A stretch of DNA of 64,000 nt, from positions 310,001-374,000 of the forward strand of contig JAFKGK010000001.1 in assembly GCA_017307165.1 (NCBI GenBank), written 5' to 3'. Shown here piece after piece: positions 57,708 to 64,000 of the stretch; within the stretch, counting starts at the first letter, position 1; every line of letters begins with the position of its first letter. The notes beneath the pieces were generated by a model. The model did no database searches, was not told the origin of the DNA, and saw only the letters and a program-made list of their open reading frames with translations. The translations under genes were made by a program, and so were the position numbers. Origin of the DNA: Candidatus Melainabacteria bacterium (GTDB taxonomy: Bacteria; Cyanobacteriota; Vampirovibrionia; Obscuribacterales; Obscuribacteraceae).

Positions 57708-59054
57708 ATGTCTCAAGCGATCAAAGGCGTTCTCGCGCCGCCCGCAGATAAGTCTATTACACACCGGGCGATTCTTTTATCTACTATTTTCAAGGGCCGG
57801 ATGCATCTGGTCGATCCTCTTATGAGCGACGACACGCAGTCCAGTCTAGATTGTGTACGAAAGCTGGGCGTTTGCGTGCTCGAGCAATCCCTCGATAACA
57901 AGATGATCGTTCTGCAAGGCGCCCTGGGGCGATTTTTGCAAGGTGGCTATGCGCTTGATTTTGATTGCGGCAATTCGGGGACGACCATGCGATTGTTGGC
58001 CGGACTTTGCGCAGGATACAAAGGCGTGACGCGCTTTGCGGGTGATGCATCGCTCAATAAGCGGGATATGGCACGGGTCTTGGTGCCTTTGAGTCTGATG
58101 GGCGTCAAGTATGGTTTTGAAGGGACTGCAGGATGTGCACCCTTTCATCTAATGGGGAATAGACCCCTCGACACCTGCAATATTGCTTTGGAGATCGCCA
58201 GTGCTCAAGTCGTTTCGGCCCTGGCATTTGCTGCACTATTTGGCGCGCGTCCGATTACCATTGCCTTTCCTCATCCTGTGCGCAATCATACGACAAACAT
58301 GCTGCTGCACCTCGGCATAGATATCCAAGAATCGATCCGAGATAGCCAATGCCTGCTGCGGGTCAGTCCTCCAGATCTTGTGGACCTGGCTCTCGATGAT
58401 ATCGAGATCTGCGTGCCGGGCGACATATCCTCAGCCGCTTTTTTTATGTGCTATGCGGCCATGGTGCCTGGCAGCGATCTCCTTTTGCGAGGTGTAGGCC
58501 TCAATCCAGGGCGCACACTGGTTGTGGATGTATTGACGCGCATGGGGGCTGATATCGAGGTCATCGATTGCCGTAATGCTGGTCTCGAGTTGGTCGGCGA
58601 TCTCAGGGTACGTGGAGGGCGGGCGCTTTCAAGTGTTGAGATAAGCGCTGACGAGATCGCACGGGGCATCGATGAGCTGCCTATGCTGGCCTTTGTGATG
58701 GCGACTTGCTCTGGTTTGTCCAAGGTCAGAGGTGCTCAGGAGCTCAGAGCAAAAGAGTCGGATCGCCTGCGCTTGATGCAAGCCAATCTCGCTCTCTTGG
58801 GCGTGCGCATGGATATAGATCCTGACAATGGCGATTATTATGTCTGCGGGCAGGGAGATTTTGCTGCTTTTTATCGCAAGGGCAAGAGCATGGTCCATGC
58901 AGGTGCAGAGTTTTGCACTGCAGGCGATCATCGATTGGCCATGATCGGCATCATGATGCAAAAACTATTTGCTGGGCTTCACGTTGAGGCAGAGGATTGT
59001 CATTCTGTTTCGTATCCAGATTTTAAAAAGGATCTCTTGCTCGTCTCCAATTGA
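57708..59054 (+). CDS. aroA: 3-phosphoshikimate 1-carboxyvinyltransferase (EPSP synthase)
   Basis: AroA transfers the enolpyruvyl group of PEP to shikimate 3-phosphate, the target step of glyphosate. Active-site motifs are APPADKSITHRAILLS (Lys and Ser), DCGNSGTTMRLLAGL, IASAQVVSALAFAAL, the PGDISSAAFFM loop and ELRAKESDRLRLM. The 448 residues match the class II (CP4-type) size. Only 16 bp separate its start from that of the divergent aroC, so the two promoters must lie in each other's coding sequence or the leader is very short. A terminator overlaps its stop codon. Confidence 0.96.
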   Translation: MSQAIKGVLAPPADKSITHRAILLSTIFKGRMHLVDPLMSDDTQSSLDCVRKLGVCVLEQSLDNKMIVLQGALGRFLQGGYALDFDCGNSGTTMRLLAGLCAGYKGVTRFAGDASLNKRDMARVLVPLSLMGVKYGFEGTAGCAPFHLMGNRPLDTCNIALEIASAQVVSALAFAALFGARPITIAFPHPVRNHTTNMLLHLGIDIQESIRDSQCLLRVSPPDLVDLALDDIEICVPGDISSAAFFMCYAAMVPGSDLLLRGVGLNPGRTLVVDVLTRMGADIEVIDCRNAGLELVGDLRVRGGRALSSVEISADEIARGIDELPMLAFVMATCSGLSKVRGAQELRAKESDRLRLMQANLALLGVRMDIDPDNGDYYVCGQGDFAAFYRKGKSMVHAGAEFCTAGDHRLAMIGIMMQKLFAGLHVEAEDCHSVSYPDFKKDLLLVSN

Positions 59055-59069
59055 AGAATTGGAGATTTT
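59044..59069 (+). terminator. Terminator overlapping the aroA stop
   Basis: TCTCCAATT (59044-59052) pairs perfectly with AATTGGAGA (59057-59065) around GAAG, followed by TTTT. The stem includes the last codons and stop of aroA. Confidence 0.8.
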
Positions 59070-59169
59070 GAGCATTAGGCCATAGTTTGCGGTGGCGCGG
59101 TCGATCGCATAGAATTTGCATTAGCTTTGAAGTTAAATCTCAGCAGCACTTAGATAAAGGCTATAGGCA

Positions 59170-59742
59170 ATGCACAAAGTACTTTTTTTGTTGGCTACAT
59201 CCAGCATTTTGCTTGTATCATCAGCAGCTCAGGCACAGCCTGGAGCTTTTGCAACCAGCCCCCAGGGCTCGATGCAGGGCAATGCTCCAGCGACGGATGC
59301 GGGCTCGATCAGACAATGGTTTGCCAGCTACGACAGCGTACGCAAGGCCGCCCAGATGTCCCCAGAGGAGCGCAATCGTGCCGACGGACTCTTGAGCAAG
59401 GGTCTCTCGGTTTTTGTGCCTGGTCCAGAAAAGATGCAGGCGCAAAAGCTATTGACTGGACTTGTCGGCAAGTATCAAATGGCTGTCGAGAAGCTAAAAC
59501 AATTGCCTTATTATGGCGAGACCGCACAGTTGCATCAGGCTTATTTCAATTATTTCAGCCAGGCCCAAGGTCTCTTTAGCGATTATCTGCGTGTGCAGGA
59601 CAATATCATGGCCAAAGATCAAAATGGTCGTTCGATAATGGCAGACTTGATTGGGCGCAAGGCCGCTCTTGAGCAGCTCGAGGCCCAGTGCAAGGCAATG
59701 GATGCTGCTGCTAGAGCGCAGTTTGGCATCAAGGCTTTTTAG
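59170..59742 (+). CDS. Secreted protein of unknown function
   Basis: The 190-residue product starts with a signal peptide (MHKVLFLLATSSILLVSSAAQA). The mature part is helical: QWFASYDSVRKAAQMSPEERN, ADGLLSKGLSVFVPGPEK, and a long helix with LKQLPYYGETAQLHQAYFNYF. It has no Cys in the folded part except one near the C-terminus and no enzyme motif. It may be periplasmic or surface-bound. It ends 4 bp inside the 3' end of the convergent metalloprotease gene. Confidence 0.75.
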   Translation: MHKVLFLLATSSILLVSSAAQAQPGAFATSPQGSMQGNAPATDAGSIRQWFASYDSVRKAAQMSPEERNRADGLLSKGLSVFVPGPEKMQAQKLLTGLVGKYQMAVEKLKQLPYYGETAQLHQAYFNYFSQAQGLFSDYLRVQDNIMAKDQNGRSIMADLIGRKAALEQLEAQCKAMDAAARAQFGIKAF

Positions 59743-60719
59743 AGCGGTATGTCAGCCTTGCGCTGATAGAGTCTCATCAAAGTATTGACGTCGCGGCGAG
59801 AGATACGCGAGAGTTCATCTGTATCCGGATACATTAGATCGAGTCTATCGTCGCTATGTCCCATCATCCCTAGTGCATGACCGATTTCATGCGCCAGTAT
59901 GTTGCGGGTGAGGGTATACCTCACATCTTGCGGCCTGAGTTCGATCAGATCGAGGTTTACTTCGATTTCTTGCGGTGGCACCTTATATTTGACAGAACGC
60001 GGGCTGGATGAAATGAGAGAAATAACCGGGATGCCACCGCGGGCGGTTTTCCATTTTGTCAGGGTGTGAGCCCCCAGAGGAGAGCCATTGACCTTGCCGT
60101 TGAGGCCGAGTTTTTGCCAAGTGATGCGTACCCTGGCTTCGTTCTGGCTCGTTTCTCTAAAAGCGATCATGCCTCTGGTTTTTGCTTCCCAGTCACTCAG
60201 GGCCCGTTTGCAGGCGGCCAGCATGTACGGCTCTGGTGGACTTGCGATATAGACAGGGATAGGCATACGCTCAAATTTGAGCACCTTGTTTTTTGAAGCA
60301 GCCATGACATTGGCCAGATAATCATCCGATTTGTTTGCCTCCATGCCCTGATTTGGTGCACTGGCTCTAAAAAACTCTGTTTTGTAGCTGTTAGGAGTAG
60401 GACTGACCAGCAAGAGATCGCTGTCCTTGATTGCTTGCACTAGATCGGCGCGTTGGCCAAGGGCTGCTATGCGGGCTATCAGAGTGGCATTGCCGGGATT
60501 GTTTTGAGTGCCTAGCATCGTCTCGATGCGTAAAACTCTCTCAGAAACTGGTAGATTGCTTGCCACCGGCAAGTTAAATCTGCTTTCGATTAGAGACATC
60601 TGCTCGGTGAGGGGCAACTGGTATTGCTGAGCGAGAGCCCCGTTGCCCGTGGAAACATATAAAAACGTAAGGACCGCTAGCATTACAGTCCGCGAGTTTG
60701 CTTGCCTAATCGCAATCAT
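59739..60719 (-). CDS. Secreted matrixin-like zinc metalloprotease
   Basis: From ATG 60719 the protein has 326 residues with a signal peptide (TVMLAVLTFLYVSTGNGALAQ). A helical pro-region of about 100 residues follows. The catalytic part has the elongated zinc motif NILAHEIGHALGMMGHSD (HExxHxxGxxH with Glu as catalytic base) and then LDLMYP, the Met-turn region, as in matrixin (M10) and related metzincins. The upstream beta-strand segment (MPIPVYIASPPEPYMLAACKRALSDWEAKT) fits the family. It should cut extracellular or periplasmic proteins. It overlaps the upstream AbiTii-like gene by 14 bases, so translation is coupled. Confidence 0.85.
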   Translation of the reverse strand: MIAIRQANSRTVMLAVLTFLYVSTGNGALAQQYQLPLTEQMSLIESRFNLPVASNLPVSERVLRIETMLGTQNNPGNATLIARIAALGQRADLVQAIKDSDLLLVSPTPNSYKTEFFRASAPNQGMEANKSDDYLANVMAASKNKVLKFERMPIPVYIASPPEPYMLAACKRALSDWEAKTRGMIAFRETSQNEARVRITWQKLGLNGKVNGSPLGAHTLTKWKTARGGIPVISLISSSPRSVKYKVPPQEIEVNLDLIELRPQDVRYTLTRNILAHEIGHALGMMGHSDDRLDLMYPDTDELSRISRRDVNTLMRLYQRKADIPL

Positions 60720-61326
60720 CTTGCTGGATTGCTTGATCGATAAAATCAATGAGCTTTTCCCTGACCGAGTCCAGTATGCGCACTAGTTCTTTGCTATAGC
60801 AATAAAACTCGAGCCCGGTTGCACTATCAAAGCTCATGGAAAATAAGCCAGACATTGGATCGTCCATTTCCAACAATTGGGATTCGAGTTGTGTCACGCC
60901 AATATTGCAAAAAATGCTCTTATGGGTCAGGCCGGTGGTGGATTCGGTGACTGTCAAGAGTCGTCCGGACTGGTCTATATGCCCCCAGGCGCCTTGCAAA
61001 AAGCGATAATCCGGAGGTCTTAAAGCTTTGATCTGATCGACCTTATTAGTCCTTGCGGGGCTCCAAAGTCTTACTATCTTTGCAAGACCGCTTGATTGGG
61101 TGGGGCTGGCAGTGGCCTGGCTGAGGGTCTCCAGGTCTTCTGGCCTGTATCCCAGAAGCTCCAGATTAAGCCAGGTCAGGCTGTCCTCATCGATATTAGC
61201 CGATCCGCGAAGAGCTTTTAGTGCCATTAGCAATCCGTCGGAAACGTTGATTTCCTTTTTATGCAACTGGCTTTTTAGACGACTCAACTGTTGGTGGAGC
61301 ATGCGCGAGAAATTACCGATCGCCAT
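60706..61326 (-). CDS. AbiTii-like domain protein
   Basis: The N-terminal 90 residues resemble the AbiTii domain of abortive-infection proteins: LSRLKSQLHKKEINVSDGLL, MALKALRGSANIDEDSLTWLNLELLGY (helix, then WxxxELxGY) and PPDYRFL in place of the PEYR motif. The C-terminal half (about 100-206) is unrecognised. ATG 61326 with AAGG upstream gives 206 residues; ATG 61350 would add eight. AbiTii proteins are linked to phage defence in other bacteria, but their mechanism is not established. The gene overlaps a metalloprotease gene by 14 bases and is divergent from a small unknown gene. The call is by pattern and moderate. Confidence 0.5.
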   Translation of the reverse strand: MAIGNFSRMLHQQLSRLKSQLHKKEINVSDGLLMALKALRGSANIDEDSLTWLNLELLGYRPEDLETLSQATASPTQSSGLAKIVRLWSPARTNKVDQIKALRPPDYRFLQGAWGHIDQSGRLLTVTESTTGLTHKSIFCNIGVTQLESQLLEMDDPMSGLFSMSFDSATGLEFYCYSKELVRILDSVREKLIDFIDQAIQQDDCD

Positions 61327-61369
61327 AAGGGTCTGCCTTGCAACCATCATATCTTGTATATTTGCAATT

Positions 61370-61675
61370 ATGGACCAACGATTGCGAGAGATAGCCGAAT
61401 ACCGTTACAGTCAGAAGGCTTATCTGACTGTTCTCTTTGATTTGGCTCTGGAGGAGCAGTGGTTTGACCTCCAGCATATGATCCAGCACGATATGGCAAA
61501 GGCCGTGATCGCCGATTACTCGCTCGAGATTGGTCAGGACTATCTAAATCAAGAGCTTTATTTTGCCTACTGGGAGGAAGTCATCCAGCTAGGTTGGGAT
61601 ATTTTTTGTCGACATACGGGATTGAGTCGACAAAAAGTCGATTCTTCGCTGGCAAAATTGGCCGCAGATATCTAA
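61370..61675 (+). CDS. Small protein of unknown function
   Basis: The 101-residue product starts at ATG 61370 and lies 19 bp (61350) to 43 bp (61326) from the start of the AbiTii-like gene on the other strand. The frame is open upstream to 61100 but that is antisense to the AbiTii-like gene. The sequence is rich in aromatic and acidic residues: QKAYLTVLFDLALEEQWFDLQHMIQ, AVIADYSLEIGQDYLNQELYFAYWEEV and a C-terminal helix with LSRQKVDSSLAKLAADI. It has no signal peptide or membrane helix. No family is recognised. Its position makes it a candidate partner or antagonist of the divergent gene. Confidence 0.65.
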   Translation: MDQRLREIAEYRYSQKAYLTVLFDLALEEQWFDLQHMIQHDMAKAVIADYSLEIGQDYLNQELYFAYWEEVIQLGWDIFCRHTGLSRQKVDSSLAKLAADI

Positions 61676-62796
61676 TACTCTTTGTAGCGCACCACGATGG
61701 CCACCCCACCGGGAAACTTGCCATTGGAACTTATCTGGCTCCAGTTTTCGGAAGCTAGCGACCAGACACCTGGATTATTAGCTACAAATTCGATTTCGGC
61801 TCTCTGCTTTGCCGGTATAGTGACAGTGTCCCGCATGAGCTTGGGTTCCATCACGTCCGCACCGCTCTGTCCTTTGACCTCGAGTTTGTGTCCTGATAGA
61901 TGCAGTGGCACGTCCTCCTCGCTCATATTAAAGACCCTGAGCCGTACCCTCTCACCACTGCGGACCTGAATAGCCGGTATGCCCGGCGCTGTTTTGCCAT
62001 TGACGGTCAGGACTGAAGTCGTTTTTGTCTTGCCAGCATCCTGGCACTCCAGGCGCGCTATAAATAGCTCGTGTTCATTTTTAACATCGTTGGCTTGCAG
62101 CCGTGAATGGACAATGAGTGCACCAAAAAGTCCCCTGTCGCGCTGGTCGTAATGAATGACCTGTGGATGGTAGAGATAGGTGCCTGGTTCTTTGGCGATA
62201 AATTGATAGACAAAGTTGTCCTGAGGCTTGAGTAGTCTTTCGGCTTGTCTATCGGCAGATCCTGATCTAGGCAAGCCATCTACCGCATGTGGTGCCTGTA
62301 GGCCATGCAGGTGCAGGCTGGTGGGCAGGTTGGATTCGTTATGCAGGACTATCTTGACAGGCTGGCCTTCCATTACGTGCAATGTGGGACCGGGGATCTT
62401 GTTGTTATAAGTCAGCGCTAGAGATTTGATCCCAGGTGCCACTTCTACTTGTTGATTGCGAGCAAAGAGATGGATCTCCTGGACAGGCAAAGCCTGCCGC
62501 CCTGTGGGTTGATTGGGGCCGCCGTTTAGATTGAGATTGCGCATGGCGTCACGCGCGCTATCTATTTCTTGATTGATATCGTCGAGTTCGCCTTTCATCT
62601 TGCGCAACTCTTCTTTTTCTTTGGCCTGCTCTGCTGCGACGTCATCGATAGTGTCCCAAAAGGCAGGCTCTTGTTTGGGAGCCTCGGTCTGGGGCGCTTT
62701 TTGCGCTGCCGGAGCGGCAAGGCCGGCCTCGCCGACAGGCACCAAAAGAGATACCAAAAATGCGGCCAGGCACAGCGCAGTTTTTCTAGATTTCAT
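61672..62796 (-). CDS. Degenerate two-domain multicopper-oxidase-like protein
   Basis: ATG 62796 (AAGGA upstream) gives 374 residues with a signal peptide (TALCLAAFLVSLLVPVGEA). After a Glu/Lys coiled coil (about 45-85) come two cupredoxin domains. Domain 1 keeps LHLHGLQAPHAVDG (HxH), but the second pair reads YHPQ instead of YHxH. Domain 2 has VPLHLSGHKLEV in place of HPMHLHGH, and the HCH...H...M/L segment with the type 1 Cys is missing (VWSLASENWSQISSNG). It is therefore unlikely to be an oxidase. It may bind copper weakly or serve structurally. It overlaps the small gene end by 4 bp. Confidence 0.8.
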   Translation of the reverse strand: MKSRKTALCLAAFLVSLLVPVGEAGLAAPAAQKAPQTEAPKQEPAFWDTIDDVAAEQAKEKEELRKMKGELDDINQEIDSARDAMRNLNLNGGPNQPTGRQALPVQEIHLFARNQQVEVAPGIKSLALTYNNKIPGPTLHVMEGQPVKIVLHNESNLPTSLHLHGLQAPHAVDGLPRSGSADRQAERLLKPQDNFVYQFIAKEPGTYLYHPQVIHYDQRDRGLFGALIVHSRLQANDVKNEHELFIARLECQDAGKTKTTSVLTVNGKTAPGIPAIQVRSGERVRLRVFNMSEEDVPLHLSGHKLEVKGQSGADVMEPKLMRDTVTIPAKQRAEIEFVANNPGVWSLASENWSQISSNGKFPGGVAIVVRYKEY

Positions 62797-62829
62797 CGAG
62801 CAATCCTTTTTGTCCCGCATGCTTTGAGC

Positions 62830-63747
62830 TTATCTGGCAAGCAGCACGGCCTGCTCCGCATGCGATACCACACGATCGGCAACATGTCCTAGCAAGATGT
62901 GCTTTACAGCGCCCTTGCCCTGGGCCCCAAGGATGATGAGGCGTGCTGATTTTTCGTTTGCAATATCCATTATATTTTGGGCCGCATCGCCTTGCTTTAG
63001 CACTATCTCGATATTGGTGAAGCCGGCTTCTGAAAGTGTCGTCTTGGCTCGCGTGAGGTGCACCTCACCTTCCATGAGGAGGTTTTCGGTGAGCTGAGTA
63101 GAAAAAGCCAGAGGAGTCAGCGCTGCCATCACGGGTGATATCTGCACCGAGTGCACGAGATAGATGGGGGTGTCGCGTGGCAAGCCAGCATGCCCGCAAA
63201 TGACCCGGGTGACTGCCTGATGGCAGTGTTGGCTGCCATCCAGTCCGATGACTATAGCTTTGTCTGAGCTTGGCTGCGATTTTGTTTGGGCTGCCATCTG
63301 CAAGACGAGAGTGTTACTACGATTGTGACGTGATACTGCTTGTGATACCGAGCCTAGATTAAAGATGCCAGGTGTATGACGGCGTGTCACAATTACCAGG
63401 TCGACCTTCAGGTCTTGAGCGATCTCCTGGATAGTCAAGGCCACCGAACCGCTGGCCAGTTGTATCTTGCATGTTGCACCATGTGCTTGCAGTCTGGCGG
63501 CCAGTGCACCCAAGACATTTTGCGCTCTGTCCTCTAGTAATTTGTTGAGGTCGTCGCTAAATTCACCTTGAGTTGCCGACACGCTTTCGTATGAGGGCAA
63601 TTCTTCTTTTACGTAAAGAAGAGTAATCTCCTGTCCCTTGAGAGCGATCAGTCTGTTGAGATCCTCTAGCGAAACGATCTCTTGAGAAGCCTGGGCGGGG
63701 TCTTCGGGCAATTGCTGAAATACGTCGCAGGCAAGCAGGATTTTCAT
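62830..63747 (-). CDS. Tandem universal stress protein
   Basis: The 305-residue product has two UspA domains. The first (residues 1-150) starts MKILLACDVFQQLPED and lacks the Gly-x2-Gly ATP loop (IVTRRHTPGIFNLGSVSQAV), so nucleotide binding is doubtful. The second (about 160-305) starts AIVIGLDGSQHCHQAVTRV and keeps ILGAQGKGAVKHILLGHVADRVV, a near-complete loop. It is related to the single-domain Usp at 54773-55213 in style but not closely. It is a stand-alone gene, divergent from purB. Confidence 0.9.
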   Translation of the reverse strand: MKILLACDVFQQLPEDPAQASQEIVSLEDLNRLIALKGQEITLLYVKEELPSYESVSATQGEFSDDLNKLLEDRAQNVLGALAARLQAHGATCKIQLASGSVALTIQEIAQDLKVDLVIVTRRHTPGIFNLGSVSQAVSRHNRSNTLVLQMAAQTKSQPSSDKAIVIGLDGSQHCHQAVTRVICGHAGLPRDTPIYLVHSVQISPVMAALTPLAFSTQLTENLLMEGEVHLTRAKTTLSEAGFTNIEIVLKQGDAAQNIMDIANEKSARLIILGAQGKGAVKHILLGHVADRVVSHAEQAVLLAR

Positions 63748-63841
63748 GGGCGGTTCCTTTAGTCTATTTGAGAGAGAATTTTACCCGATAATTTTGTATC
63801 ATTGCAGAGCTCGATTCCAAGCGCTTCAGGGGGATTTTTGT

Positions 63842-64000
63842 TTGATAGACAGGTATACCAGGAAAGAAATGGGTGACATCTGGTCGCTCCAATCCAAGTT
63901 TCAAACCTATCTGGATGTCGAGATCGCTGTCTGCGAGGCACAATGCGAGATGGGACTGGTGCCAGCTGAAGCGCTCGCAGCCATCAAGTCCAAAGCTAGA
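63842..64000 (+). CDS. purB: Adenylosuccinate lyase, N-terminal end (partial)
   Basis: The last 159 bases encode the first 53 residues and run off the right edge. IDRYTRKEMGDIWSLQSKFQTYLDVEIAVCEAQ is the conserved start of PurB, which removes fumarate from SAICAR and adenylosuccinate in purine synthesis. The start is TTG 63842 behind GGGGGA at good spacing. Enough of the N-terminal helices is present for a firm call. Confidence 0.92.
   Translation, partial: MIDRYTRKEMGDIWSLQSKFQTYLDVEIAVCEAQCEMGLVPAEALAAIKSKAR

Noticed and set aside
1-64000. Insertion sequences, prophage, integron or CRISPR array
   Set aside because: No transposase, integrase, phage structural gene, regularly spaced repeat array or long terminal inverted repeat was seen; the only tandem repeat is the three-copy element at 20314.

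Overview
The window looks like a chromosomal segment of a free-living Gram-negative-type bacterium from the non-photosynthetic sister lineages of Cyanobacteria (Melainabacteria/Vampirovibrionia, possibly an Obscuribacter-like organism). This placement is an inference. It rests on an Hfq-like protein of the divergent cyanobacterial type, a UPF0284 CobT-like protein typical of cyanobacteria and archaea, an uninterrupted dnaE, the complete absence of photosynthesis genes here, and several lineage-type secreted or coiled-coil proteins I cannot name. Almost every base is coding. I see no insertion sequence, prophage, integrase or CRISPR array, so this is core-genome territory with a few accessory genes. 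|| Layout: 1-186 is the 3' end of groL with strong terminators. 0.55-5.1 kb holds a secreted protein, then a minus-strand run of biotin carboxylase/BCCP fusion, ispF and a FAD amine oxidase. 5.3-12.2 kb runs forward: 3-hydroxyacyl-CoA dehydrogenase, a family 2 glycosyltransferase, hfq-like, and the rod-shape cluster mreB-mreC-mreD-mrdA. 12.2-17.4 kb holds coiled-coil, LRR, NlpC/P60 and chemoreceptor-like genes. 17.4-24.9 kb has metG (minus), coaBC, a YtxH/DUF948-like/YtxH trio, rluB, a RodZ-like gene and rimO. 24.9-31.7 kb has a TPR protein, two J-domain proteins, nrdR, rplS with a structured leader, rbgA, rnhB and an acyl-CoA dehydrogenase. || 31.8-45.1 kb has two REC-GGDEF proteins with altered active sites, the UPF0284 protein with a membrane partner, a DAHP synthase, an 832-residue coiled-coil protein, a transporter plus hydantoinase/oxoprolinase pair, and a DUF309 protein. 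45.2-51.5 kb has tRNA-Pro(CGG), ruvA, dnaE and speD behind a roughly 200-nt leader. 51.6-59.1 kb has a second LRR protein, threonine dehydratase, a Usp protein and the shikimate genes aroB-aroC (minus) and aroA (plus). 59.1-64 kb has secreted proteins, a matrixin-like protease overlapping an AbiTii-like gene, a degenerate multicopper oxidase, a tandem Usp protein and the start of purB. || Joint functions: the mre/mrdA cluster and the RodZ-like protein build the lateral wall elongation machine. aroF, aroB, aroC and aroA cover four of the seven shikimate steps. metG, tRNA-Pro, rplS, rbgA, rluB, rimO and hfq serve translation and RNA. dnaE, ruvA, rnhB and nrdR serve DNA synthesis. The most noteworthy unexplained elements are structured RNA leaders before rplS and speD, a tandem palindromic repeat at the end of coaBC, operator-like palindromes between divergent genes, and the AbiTii-like locus.
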